Below, one piece after another: positions 16,225 through 24,196 of a DNA stretch of 55,926 nucleotides. Under the pieces are notes generated by a model. The model saw nothing but the letters and a program-made list of their open reading frames with translations, was not told the DNA's origin and did not search any database. The DNA comes from Desulfurobacteriaceae bacterium (GTDB lineage Bacteria; Aquificota; Aquificia; Desulfurobacteriales; Desulfurobacteriaceae). A program made the position numbers and the translations under genes. Within the stretch, counting starts at the first letter, position 1; every line of letters starts with the position of its first letter. The stretch spans positions 1-55,926 of the forward strand of contig JALSNF010000012.1 in assembly GCA_026987115.1 (NCBI GenBank), read 5' to 3'.

Positions 16225-18061
16225 GAGCTCCTCCCTTTAAAAGTGAAACAAATTCTCCTTTCCTTAACTCCAGAGAGTTTTTAGGCTTTAAAAGCCTTTC
16301 CTTAACATAGGAAATCTCCTTTAAGACTGAGCCGTCTTCAATCAAGGAAGAGAAGTCAAAAAGGGGATTAAGGAGAACGGCTCTTTTTAGTAAGTACAAA
16401 GAGTTAGAGTCCTTAATTTTCAAAGAAACGGTCCCTCCCACTAAAAAGCTAAAGAAAAGGGGTAATTTTTCTGACAAAGAGGCTGCAGCTTGAAAGTTCC
16501 CATCCTTTAAAAATGAGAGAGCCCTTAAAACGAGTCTCAACTCTTTCTTATTTAAAAGGAGCCCTGCCTCTTTAAGGAAGGTTCTAAAGTCTTTCCCTGC
16601 CAGCCAAGAGTAGTAGGACGCGTTAAAGAAGTCTTGGTGAAAGGTAAGGTCTTTAGAGAAATAGGAAAGGGCATTTTCCTTGTCAAAGGAGTATATCTCC
16701 TCCAAAGGGACAATTTCTATAAATTTCCTTTTAATTACAGACTCGTAAGAGAAGTCAGACTTTAAAAGATTTGCTGACACATTATTTTGGTGAATCCTGT
16801 AAGTAAAGCCTTCAGTTAAAAGGCCTTTTATTTCTATAAAAGGTAAAACCCTCGTCCAGAAGTGGTAATCTTGAGCTCTAGGGAACTCTTCACTATAACT
16901 TCCAAACTCTAAGTAAAGCTCTCTCTTTAAGCAGACAGAAGGGTTGGAAATAGGAGTTTTACGGGCTAGAGTCCTAAGTAAAAGGGGTCTATTTTTGTAG
17001 TAATCGTAGGGCAACAAAACCTGATAAGTTCCTTTTCCCTCCTCTTTCACATTTATAATTCTCGGGTAGAAAAGGGAAACATCAGGAAAAGAGTTTATGG
17101 CAACTGCATACTTAGAAAGGAGCTCCCTATTTAGAACATCGTCATCATCAAATAAAACAATCCAGTCTCCTTTGGAGAGCTCTATACACCTATTCCTTGC
17201 AAAAGGCCTCCCTCTATTTTTATCTCCTCTAAAATACTTTATTTTTTCAGATTTAAAGCCCTTAACTACCTGATAGGTGGAATCTGTTGAACCGTCGTCA
17301 TAGACTATAACTTCGTAGTTTTTATAGGTCTGGGAAAGGACACTCTCTAAAGCCTCTTTCAAGTAGTTAGCTCTATTGTAAGTGGGTATGCATATGGAAA
17401 AGAAAGGATAGTCTTTAACTTCTATTCTTTTTAAAATGAGAGCTCCCTTTTCAGTGTGCACAAATTCATCCTCATAAACTTCAAGCTCCCCTTTCCATTT
17501 TAAACTCGCCCTTTTCTCACCTTCTCCGTTAGCGTCGTCAAGGATTAGAACAAAATCTTTAGCAAGGAACGGCTTTAAAATAGGCAAAACAGGATACCTT
17601 GCTTCTTTTTGAATGTCTTGAGGAGGACCGTCTATGAAGAGAAGGTCAATTTCCTTGTCCTTTAAAAGCTCCTTGAGCTCTTTTATGTCGTACCAGAGCC
17701 ACTCTTTACCGTTAATAGAGTAAGGTTTAAGTGGAGCGTAGAGTAGGTTAACTTCCAAGCCGTGGAGGGAGAGCTCCCCCTTTGTTTTAAGGTAGAAGTC
17801 GTAGTCGTGTTCAAGGGAAAAGAGCTCCCCTTTTGGGAAGTAATTTTTAATTAAATAACCGAAAACCACAGTTGAAACGCCGGAACCAGCTTCAACTATA
17901 ACCAAGTCCTCTTTATCTAGCCTGAAAGCTTCCTTAACTGCGGCTAAAAGGAGCTCCCAAGAGGCCGCCCAACCTCCCGCTTTAGGAAGGGGAAATCGGG
18001 GATTAAGGAGATTTTGAAGTTTAAGGTAGGATTCAATCTGTGAAAGTTCAACTTCTTTCAA
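16196..18061 (-). CDS. Fusion of a methyltransferase-like domain and a family 2 glycosyltransferase
   Basis: The 621-residue protein has three parts. Residues about 25-210 form a Rossmann domain with VEAGSGVST (glycine-rich SAM-loop position), SLEHD and LFIDGPP, resembling class I methyltransferases. Residues about 220-430 are a GT2 domain with ICIPTYNRANYL, VYDDGSTD and D305-DDD308. The C-terminal 190 residues are helical and uncharacterised. The TTG at 18061 is preferred to a longer frame from 18127 because GGAGG sits 7 nt before it. It overlaps the upstream gene by 14 bp. Likely role: building or attaching a modified glycan to flagellin; inferred from context. Confidence 0.8.
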   Translation of the reverse strand: MKEVELSQIESYLKLQNLLNPRFPLPKAGGWAASWELLLAAVKEAFRLDKEDLVIVEAGSGVSTVVFGYLIKNYFPKGELFSLEHDYDFYLKTKGELSLHGLEVNLLYAPLKPYSINGKEWLWYDIKELKELLKDKEIDLLFIDGPPQDIQKEARYPVLPILKPFLAKDFVLILDDANGEGEKRASLKWKGELEVYEDEFVHTEKGALILKRIEVKDYPFFSICIPTYNRANYLKEALESVLSQTYKNYEVIVYDDGSTDSTYQVVKGFKSEKIKYFRGDKNRGRPFARNRCIELSKGDWIVLFDDDDVLNRELLSKYAVAINSFPDVSLFYPRIINVKEEGKGTYQVLLPYDYYKNRPLLLRTLARKTPISNPSVCLKRELYLEFGSYSEEFPRAQDYHFWTRVLPFIEIKGLLTEGFTYRIHQNNVSANLLKSDFSYESVIKRKFIEIVPLEEIYSFDKENALSYFSKDLTFHQDFFNASYYSWLAGKDFRTFLKEAGLLLNKKELRLVLRALSFLKDGNFQAAASLSEKLPLFFSFLVGGTVSLKIKDSNSLYLLKRAVLLNPLFDFSSLIEDGSVLKEISYVKERLLKPKNSLELRKGEFVSLLKGGALEDICLRYS

Positions 18062-19286
18062 AGTTGTCCTCCAGCAAGGCTTTAAGGAGCTTTTCCACTT
18101 TAGGAGTAAGGGATAATTCTTTTGCAACTTCAGTTAGGTTGTAGAGGTAGTCCTCGTTTAAGGGGTTCATCGTAGTAGCTTTGTAGAAAAACTTAAAGGC
18201 TGAATCACTATTCTTAATAATCCAGTTAACGACTCCAAGAAGGTTATAAAGGGGAGCTCCCCTGTAAACCTCTAAAACCTGACCTGAAGCCACTATAACT
18301 TCTCTTACTTTTCCCTCCTTTACTGCTTCTTCAAGCTCTTTAATTAACTGTTCTATCTTTGATATCCTCTCCCTCTCCCTTTCTACTTCCTCTCCTGTAA
18401 GCCCTTGAGAGGTAGAAGCAAACTCTCTGGCCTTTTCAAAAAGCCCCATGTTCAAAAAACACTCTACAAGCTCTCTTAGAGTTTCCTTGTTGTGAAAGGA
18501 AAGGAGAGCTCCCCTTAAGTAATTTTGAGCGTTAAAATAATCGTAATAGGAAGCAAGCTTTTTTCCGATTAAAGTTAAAGCCGTAGCCTTGGCTACCTTT
18601 TCATTTTCTTTCCAAGACAGGTAAGGAAAGAGCTCCCTCTCCCAGTCAAATTCCTTTAAGACAACCTCCCTTAAAACAAAAGCCCTGTAGGCAGTATCTA
18701 TAAAAGAAGTTAACGGCTCGTAAGTGGCGTAAGAGAGCTCTGAAAGGCTTAATTTAAGCTTCCTTACGTTTCTATACATAAACTCATAAAGCTCATAATC
18801 TTCAAGGAAGCTGTTAAAACCTCCTCCTTTCTCTACAACCTCTTTAGAAGTTAAAAGTGAAGTTTCGGGAACATAGTCTTCCAGAGAGAGACTAGGTATT
18901 AGCTCAACTTCCCTTCCAAGAACTTGAGCGTAGTTATTAACCTTCTCTTTATCGCCTTCCCTTAAAATCAAGTTGGGGAAAACAAAATCGGCCCTACTTT
19001 CCTTCTTCTCCTCTAAGAGCTCCTCAACTAAATCTTCTTCTAAAAGGGTCTTAGACTCAAGGAAAAGGAGATTTTCATAATTAGCTTCTTTAACTAAGGA
19101 ATTCCTAACCTTTCCTCCTTTAAGCTCTGTTAAATTTAAAGAGCGAATGGGAAAAGAAGTATCGGTCTTTCTTACCTCTCCAGGGAAAATAACCTCACCT
19201 ATAAACTCCCCGTTTAACTCAAGAGAGGACAAAAACTCGTCGTCTAAAACAGGCTCACCTGTAATCAAGATGGAGACTTTCTCCAT
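18048..19286 (-). CDS. Degenerate glycosyltransferase-like protein with TPR-like C-terminus
   Basis: The 412-residue protein is unfamiliar. Residues 1-200 have the rhythm of a GT-A fold (SILITGEPVLDDEFLSSL, LLFLESKTLLEEDLVEELL, ADFVFPNLILREGDK) but lack an obvious DxD or DDGS motif. Residues about 220-410 are helical repeats (AQNYLRGALLSFHNKETL, SDSAFKFFYKATTMNPLNEDY), the last being a good TPR. It may be an inactive partner or scaffold for the two active glycosyltransferases encoded downstream. TTTTGGAGG precedes the ATG. It is the first gene of that trio, 14 bp after ribD. Confidence 0.65.
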   Translation of the reverse strand: MEKVSILITGEPVLDDEFLSSLELNGEFIGEVIFPGEVRKTDTSFPIRSLNLTELKGGKVRNSLVKEANYENLLFLESKTLLEEDLVEELLEEKKESRADFVFPNLILREGDKEKVNNYAQVLGREVELIPSLSLEDYVPETSLLTSKEVVEKGGGFNSFLEDYELYEFMYRNVRKLKLSLSELSYATYEPLTSFIDTAYRAFVLREVVLKEFDWERELFPYLSWKENEKVAKATALTLIGKKLASYYDYFNAQNYLRGALLSFHNKETLRELVECFLNMGLFEKAREFASTSQGLTGEEVERERERISKIEQLIKELEEAVKEGKVREVIVASGQVLEVYRGAPLYNLLGVVNWIIKNSDSAFKFFYKATTMNPLNEDYLYNLTEVAKELSLTPKVEKLLKALLEDNFERS

Positions 19287-19300
19287 AAAACCTCCAAAAG

Positions 19301-20443
19301 TTAAGGTAAACTCTCTTTAGAATTTTCGGAGGAGAAGGGAAAGAGTTTAGAATAGTAAACGAGCAAAACATCCTGACCAAAGGTTAAGGAATTCCAAAGG
19401 TCAAAGGAGAAGGCTTTATCTATTGAAGGGATGTCCAAAGGGAAGGAAGGAACGGAAGCACTTCCCAAAATCTTAGGTGCATAGAAAAGATAAAGCTTGT
19501 CTATAAGCTCCCCTTTAAGGAGAGAGGAGGCCAACTTCCCTCCCCCTTCACAGAAAAGGGAGTATATTGAGTATTCCTTCTTTAAGGTTTTAAAGGCACT
19601 CTTAAGGTCAAGATTCCCGTTAATCCCAAAAACGGGAACAAGGCTTACCCCTAGGTCTTCCAGTATTTTAGCTTTATAACCTAAAAGGGAAGGCTGAGCA
19701 GTAATAAGGATAAGGTCTTTCGCTCTCTCAGTTATAAGCTTTGAGTGAAGGGGTATCCTTAACTTACCGTCAACAACTACGACTTTAGGCTGACTCTTTA
19801 CTTCCCACTCCCTGACGTTTAAAAGGGGGTCGTCCTTTAAAACAGTTTCAATACCCACCATAACGGCACTGTGGTAAGAGCGGAGTTTGTGAACGAAAGT
19901 CCTTGCCTCTTTACCGGTTATCCACTTGGAAGTGCCCCTTTTGTCTGCAATTGAACCGTCAAGGGAGAGGGCAAGTTTAAGGGATATAAAGGGCCTGTCC
20001 TCTTTAAGGTTCAAAATAAAATCGTCTATTAGTTCTAAACAGTCCCTCTCTAAAACGCCGACTTCTACTTCAATTCCAGCCTCTTTAAGTCTATCTACTC
20101 CTCCCGAAGCTACGGGGTTAGGGTCCTTCACTCCAATTACCACCCTTTTTACTTTACTTTCAATTATCTTTTCAGTACAAGGAGGCGTCTTGCCGTAGTG
20201 GTTGCAGGGCTCTAAGGTTATATATAAAGTTGAGCCTTCAGCTTCTTTGCCAGCCCTTTCAAGGGCTATCCTTTCGGCGTGGGGAAGGCCTGCTCTTTCG
20301 TGGTATCCCGTTGAAATCACCTTGCCGTTTTTAACTACAACGGCTCCAACTGCAGGGTTTGGAAGGGTTTTCCCTTTGGCCTTATAGGCCTCTCTGAGGG
20401 CAACTTTCATAAACCATTCGTCTTGAGTAAGCTCTACGTGCAT
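19301..20443 (-). CDS. ribD: Riboflavin biosynthesis deaminase/reductase RibD
   Basis: The 380-residue bifunctional enzyme has an N-terminal zinc deaminase (H55-A-E57, then TLEPC80NHYGKTPPC89) and a C-terminal reductase (LALSLDGSIAD, SKWITG, LFCEGGGKL). It performs the second and third steps from GTP to the pyrimidine precursor of riboflavin. Its ATG shares a base with the stop of a 30-codon ORF upstream (TAATG). The other rib genes are not in the window. Confidence 0.96.
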   Translation of the reverse strand: MHVELTQDEWFMKVALREAYKAKGKTLPNPAVGAVVVKNGKVISTGYHERAGLPHAERIALERAGKEAEGSTLYITLEPCNHYGKTPPCTEKIIESKVKRVVIGVKDPNPVASGGVDRLKEAGIEVEVGVLERDCLELIDDFILNLKEDRPFISLKLALSLDGSIADKRGTSKWITGKEARTFVHKLRSYHSAVMVGIETVLKDDPLLNVREWEVKSQPKVVVVDGKLRIPLHSKLITERAKDLILITAQPSLLGYKAKILEDLGVSLVPVFGINGNLDLKSAFKTLKKEYSIYSLFCEGGGKLASSLLKGELIDKLYLFYAPKILGSASVPSFPLDIPSIDKAFSFDLWNSLTFGQDVLLVYYSKLFPFSSENSKESLP

Positions 20444-20535
20444 TACATTCCCTTAAAGTGATAATAGATGTAAAAGAAAAGGAGAGCTAAAAGAAAAAAG
20501 AATATACCTATCTGCTTGCCAATTTGCCTTTTCAA
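20443..20535 (-). CDS. 30-residue putative single-span membrane protein between trpS and ribD
   Basis: A short open frame starts at TTG directly after the trpS stop (TAGTTG) and ends TAATG, the last three letters being the ribD start. The product has a basic head MKRQIGKQIG, one hydrophobic span (IFFFLLALLFFYIYY) and the tail HFKGM. CTGAGG lies 5 nt before the TTG. Spanning the whole gap with no slack, positive-inside charge and a full-length span make it look like a real small protein or a coupling leader for ribD, though a 31-codon frame in AT-rich DNA can occur by chance. Confidence 0.5.
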   Translation of the reverse strand: MKRQIGKQIGIFFFLLALLFFYIYYHFKGM

Positions 20536-21600
20536 CTAAGACCTCAGGAAGTTAACGGCCTCTTTTATAGCTTCCATCTTTACCTTTGCAATTTTGCGGG
20601 CTCTTTCTGAACCGTCTTTAAAGACATCTATTAGCTGGCTTTTGTTTTTAAGGAGCTCCTGCCTCTTTTCCCTAATAGGCTCTAAGAAGGAGTTTATCCT
20701 TTCGGCAAGCTCCCTTTTACACTGGACGCACCCTATTTCTCCCCTTCTGCAAGCCTTTTCTATTTCCTTTACCCTCTCTTTTTCACTGAATATCTGGTGG
20801 TAGGTAAAAACTGTGCAGACTTCAGGATGGCCAGGGTCGGTTTTCCTTACCCTTGCAGGGTCCGTAATCATTGAGCGGACTTTCCTCTCTACCTCCTCTT
20901 TACTGTCTGAAAGGTAGATACAGTTGCCGTAGGACTTACTCATCTTCCTTCCGTCTAAACCGGGAAGCTTAGGAGCTCTAGAAAGGTAAGGTCTTGGTTC
21001 AACGAGGAGCTCTCCAAAGAACCTGTTAAACCTCCTAACTATCTCCCTTGAGAGCTCAAGGTGGGGAAGTTGGTCAACTCCAACTGGAACCACGTCAGCA
21101 TCGTAAAGGACGATGTCTGCAGTCTGAAGAACCGGGTACCCTAAAAAGCCGTAAGTTGCAAGCTCCCTGTCTTTTAAGTTTTCCATCATCTCTTTGTAGG
21201 TAGGGTTCCTCTCAAGCCACCTAACAGGGGTAATCATGGAAAGGAGAAGGTGGAGCTCTGCGTGCTCTTTAACCCAAGACTGAACGAAAAGGGTACTTTT
21301 TTCAGGGTCTAAACCGCAGGCAATCCAGTCTGCCATCATATAAAGGGTATTCTCTGAAAGCTCTTTAGTGTCGTGGTATGAAGTGGTTATAGCGTGCCAA
21401 TCGGCTATGAAGAAGAAACTCTCGGCTTTCTCCTGAAGCTCAAGCCAAGGTTTGAGAGCTCCAAAATAATTCCCAAGGTGAAGCCTTCCAGTAGGCCTCA
21501 TACCTGAAAGAACCCTTTTTATGTCTTTAGGCTCCTCATATTTTTCTAAAGCCAACTTCATTTCCTTATCAACGCCTGAAACTATAAGCTCTCTTCCCAT
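20536..21600 (-). CDS. trpS: Tryptophanyl-tRNA synthetase with a probable iron-sulfur site
   Basis: The 354-residue class I synthetase has HLGN (from GRLHLGNYFG) and KMSKS (GRKMSKSYGN). In the C-terminal domain four cysteines follow the pattern C-x21-C-x6-C-x2-C (VCTVF, KACRR, IGCVQCK), very close to the [4Fe-4S] motif described for Thermotoga maritima TrpRS, where the cluster sits near the tRNA anticodon. An extra ~20 N-terminal residues precede the catalytic core. It lies 2 bp after purC. Confidence 0.96.
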   Translation of the reverse strand: MGRELIVSGVDKEMKLALEKYEEPKDIKRVLSGMRPTGRLHLGNYFGALKPWLELQEKAESFFFIADWHAITTSYHDTKELSENTLYMMADWIACGLDPEKSTLFVQSWVKEHAELHLLLSMITPVRWLERNPTYKEMMENLKDRELATYGFLGYPVLQTADIVLYDADVVPVGVDQLPHLELSREIVRRFNRFFGELLVEPRPYLSRAPKLPGLDGRKMSKSYGNCIYLSDSKEEVERKVRSMITDPARVRKTDPGHPEVCTVFTYHQIFSEKERVKEIEKACRRGEIGCVQCKRELAERINSFLEPIREKRQELLKNKSQLIDVFKDGSERARKIAKVKMEAIKEAVNFLRS

Positions 21601-21602
21601 TT

Positions 21603-22328
21603 CTACTCCTCTACCCTCTCATACCTGTCCATAACTCTCCTATAAACCTCCTTATAGCTCTCAACAACCTTTCCCATATCCTTTCTAAACCTGTCTTTAT
21701 CTAAAACCTCCCCTGAAGACTTGTCCCAAAGCCTGCAGGAATCGGGAGTAATCTCATCGGCCAAGATAACCTCTCCATTGAACCTTCCAAACTCAAGCTT
21801 AAAGTCAACAAGGAGAATGTCTATCTCGTCAAAGAACCTCCTTAAAAGCTCGTTAACCTTTAAAGCGGTCTTTGTCATCTGAGCAAGCTCTTCTCTACTT
21901 GCCCAGCCAAAGAGGTAAACGTGGTTGGGGCAGACCATCGGGTCGTGAAGCTCATCGCTCTTATAAAAGTACTCCACGAGGGGCTCCTTTAAAGGAGTTC
22001 CCTCCTTAATACCGTACCTCCTTGAAAAGCTACCTGCAGCAAAATTCCTTACGACAACCTCAACGGGAATAATCTCACACTTTTTAACGAGCATCTCCCT
22101 TGGGGAGAGCTTCTCCACAAAGTGGGTTTTAATCCCGTTCTTTTCAAGGTATTCAAATATAACAGAAGAAATTGCACAGTTTATAACGCCCTTGTCCTCC
22201 AAAACCTCCTTCTTCTTCCCGTCAAAAGCCGTAGTGTCATCCTTAAAGTAAGAGACAAGCAAGTTATCACTGTCCGTTTTATAAAGAACCTTTGCTTTCC
22301 CTTCGTAGAGCTTCTCCCTTTTCTCCAT
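21603..22328 (-). CDS. purC: Phosphoribosylaminoimidazole-succinocarboxamide synthase
   Basis: The 241-residue enzyme has the SAICAR synthetase signatures: LYEGKAKVLY near the N-terminus, VVVRNFAAGS, LVDFKLEFG and DEITPDSCRLWD. It condenses CAIR with aspartate in de novo purine synthesis. It is the first gene of the long minus-strand run and is divergent from purF across a 95-bp region, which suggests shared purine control. Confidence 0.97.
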   Translation of the reverse strand: MEKREKLYEGKAKVLYKTDSDNLLVSYFKDDTTAFDGKKKEVLEDKGVINCAISSVIFEYLEKNGIKTHFVEKLSPREMLVKKCEIIPVEVVVRNFAAGSFSRRYGIKEGTPLKEPLVEYFYKSDELHDPMVCPNHVYLFGWASREELAQMTKTALKVNELLRRFFDEIDILLVDFKLEFGRFNGEVILADEITPDSCRLWDKSSGEVLDKDRFRKDMGKVVESYKEVYRRVMDRYERVEE

Positions 22329-22363
22329 AACTTTCTCCCGTTTAAAGTTTTCAAGTAGAGGAA

Positions 22364-22390
22364 ATTATACAGGCTTTTAAGAGTTATAAT
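22364..22390. promoter_or_regulatory. Divergent purC/purF promoter region
   Basis: Two perfect TATAAT hexamers lie 15 bp apart on opposite strands: minus strand at 22364-22369 (towards purC) and plus strand at 22385-22390 (towards purF, 33 nt before its ATG). Neither has a recognisable TTGACA at 16-18 bp, so they may need an activator or an extended element. No PurR-like palindrome was identified. Confidence 0.4.
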
Positions 22391-22423
22391 TAGTCAGCCT
22401 GAAGGAAATAAAGAGAGGTCGTA

Positions 22424-23809
22424 ATGAAGGAGTACTGCGGGATTTTCGGCATATACAACAACCCAAACGCTGCCTACTACACATACTTAGGACTCTACGC
22501 CCTCCAGCACAGAGGTCAAGAAAGTGCAGGTATTGCTACAACAGACGGGAAGAAAATGAGATACTATAAAGACTTTGGCTTAGTGTCATCAGTATTTAAA
22601 GGTGAAATCTTAAAAAACCTAAAAGGCTACGTTGCAGTAGGGCACAACAGATACTCCACCTCTGGAGCCTCAGACTCAATAGATAACGTTCAACCCATAG
22701 TGGTTTCATATAAACACGGTCAAATGGCCATAGCCCACAACGGGAACTTGGTTAACGCCTTAAACTTAAGGGAAAAGCTTGAAGAGGAAGGCTCAATATT
22801 TAGGGGGACTTCCGACTCAGAGGTAATAGTCCACCTAATAGTAAAGTCAAAGAAAAAGAAGTTCTTAGAAAAACTAATGGATGCCCTTGCAAAGCTTGAA
22901 GGTGCGTACTCCCTTTTAGTTATGACGAATAAAAAATTAATAGCAATAAGGGACCCTTGGGGTTTTAGACCCCTTTCCATGGGGGAACTTGACGGGAGTC
23001 CTGTATTTGCCTCAGAGACCTGCGCCTTTGACCTTATTGGAGCAAAATACATAAGGGACATTGAGCCGGGAGAGGTTCTCTTAATAGAGAACGGGGAAAT
23101 TAAAAGCTACCAAATCCCAAAAAAGAGCAGCAAAAAGTCCCAGTGTATTTTTGAGTTTGTGTATTTTGCAAGGCCTGACAGCAAAATATTTAAAAGGAGC
23201 GTTTACGAGGTAAGAAAGGAATTTGGAAAGCGACTTGCAAGAGAGAACCCGGTAGAAGCAGACGTAGTAATTCCCGTTCCTGACTCTGGAGTGGTTCCTG
23301 CCTTAGGGTACTCTCAAGAGAGTAAAATTCCCTTTGAAATGGGGCTAATTAGAAACCACTACGTAGGGAGAACCTTTATAAAGCCTCAACAGCAAATGAG
23401 AGACATAGGAGTAAAGGTTAAACTTAACCCGATACCCGAAGTTATAAGAGGGAAAAGAGTTGTAGTCATTGACGACTCAATAGTCAGAGGAACTACGAGT
23501 AAGAAAATAGTTAGGATGATAAGAGAAGCCGGAGCAAAAGAAGTTCACATGAGAATTAGCTCTCCTCCTACAAAGTGGCCCTGCTATTTTGGCATAGACA
23601 CTCCTACAAAGGAACAACTCATAGCGTCTTCCTCTTCTTTAGATGAGATATGTAAACACATAGAAGCAGACTCTCTGGGATATCTTTCTTTAGAGGGAAT
23701 GCTTGAAGCGGCAGGTGGAAGTAAGGAAGAGTTCTGTACTGCCTGCTTTGACGGGGATTACCCGGTAGAGATTCCAGAGGGAATTATAAAACAGGCAAAG
23801 AAGGAGTAG
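22424..23809 (+). CDS. purF: Amidophosphoribosyltransferase
   Basis: The 461-residue enzyme begins MKEYCGIFG; Cys5 would be the N-terminal nucleophile after removal of a four-residue propeptide. The glutaminase domain has LQHRGQESAG and HNRYSTSG; the PRPP loop is VVVIDDSIVRGTT. Cysteines in KWPCYFG and FCTACFDGDYP match the Bacillus-type enzyme that carries an oxygen-sensitive 4Fe-4S cluster. It catalyses the first committed step of purine synthesis. Its stop codon is directly followed by the 3' end of the opposing tRNA-Arg gene. Confidence 0.97.
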   Translation: MKEYCGIFGIYNNPNAAYYTYLGLYALQHRGQESAGIATTDGKKMRYYKDFGLVSSVFKGEILKNLKGYVAVGHNRYSTSGASDSIDNVQPIVVSYKHGQMAIAHNGNLVNALNLREKLEEEGSIFRGTSDSEVIVHLIVKSKKKKFLEKLMDALAKLEGAYSLLVMTNKKLIAIRDPWGFRPLSMGELDGSPVFASETCAFDLIGAKYIRDIEPGEVLLIENGEIKSYQIPKKSSKKSQCIFEFVYFARPDSKIFKRSVYEVRKEFGKRLARENPVEADVVIPVPDSGVVPALGYSQESKIPFEMGLIRNHYVGRTFIKPQQQMRDIGVKVKLNPIPEVIRGKRVVVIDDSIVRGTTSKKIVRMIREAGAKEVHMRISSPPTKWPCYFGIDTPTKEQLIASSSSLDEICKHIEADSLGYLSLEGMLEAAGGSKEEFCTACFDGDYPVEIPEGIIKQAKKE

Positions 23810-23886
23810 TGGCGCGCCCGGCGGGAGTTGAACCCGCGACGCCGGGATCCGGAGTCCCGGGCTCTATCCAGCTGAGCTACGGGCGC
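23810..23886 (-). tRNA. tRNA-Arg (anticodon CCG)
   Basis: The minus strand folds into a full cloverleaf: acceptor GCGCCCG/CGGGCGC, D-arm GCTC/GAGC, anticodon stem CGGGA/TCCCG with loop CTCCGGA, T-arm GCGGG-TTCAACT-CCCGC, discriminator G and an encoded CCA. The anticodon CCG reads CGG. The encoded CCA abuts the purF stop codon with no spacing, so this tRNA and purF end head to head. Confidence 0.96.
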
Positions 23887-23917
23887 TTAAGTTAATGAAT
23901 AATTTAGGACTGTAAAG

Positions 23918-24196
23918 GTGATAAGGAAACTCCTAAACTTCTTATGCTTTTTGCTTTACGCGTTTACGGCAATAAGTTCACTTTACATTGTAAGTAAAGT
24001 GGTTGAAGTAAGGTCTAAGTGTACAGAAGTAAAGAAAAACATTAGTTCTACATTGATTAAAATTAAGGAATTAAAGGACGAAAATACAAGGCTTAGAGTT
24101 GAGTATTACCAACTTTTAAGACCTGAAGCTTACGATAAAGGGAGTTCAAGAGAACTTAAAGACCTTAACGAAGACCAGTTAGAGTACGTTAAATGA
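23918..24196 (+). CDS. ftsL: FtsL-like cell division protein
   Basis: The 92-residue protein has one membrane span (residues about 8-27) followed by a coiled coil (ISSTLIKIKELKDENTRLRVEYYQLL). Size, topology and position directly before ftsI (4-bp ATGA overlap) match FtsL, which joins FtsB/FtsQ and activates the FtsWI synthase. The start is GTG with a weak ribosome site. FtsL is too diverged for a motif-based call. Confidence 0.75.
   Translation: MIRKLLNFLCFLLYAFTAISSLYIVSKVVEVRSKCTEVKKNISSTLIKIKELKDENTRLRVEYYQLLRPEAYDKGSSRELKDLNEDQLEYVK

Noticed and set aside
18062-18127. N-terminal 22-codon extension of the methyltransferase/GT2 fusion
   Set aside because: It overlaps the upstream gene by 80 bp and lacks a ribosome site, whereas TTG at 18061 has GGAGG at 7 nt.
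23810-23886. tRNA-Arg as an integration attachment site
   Set aside because: No integrase, no partial tRNA repeat and no composition change are seen on either side.
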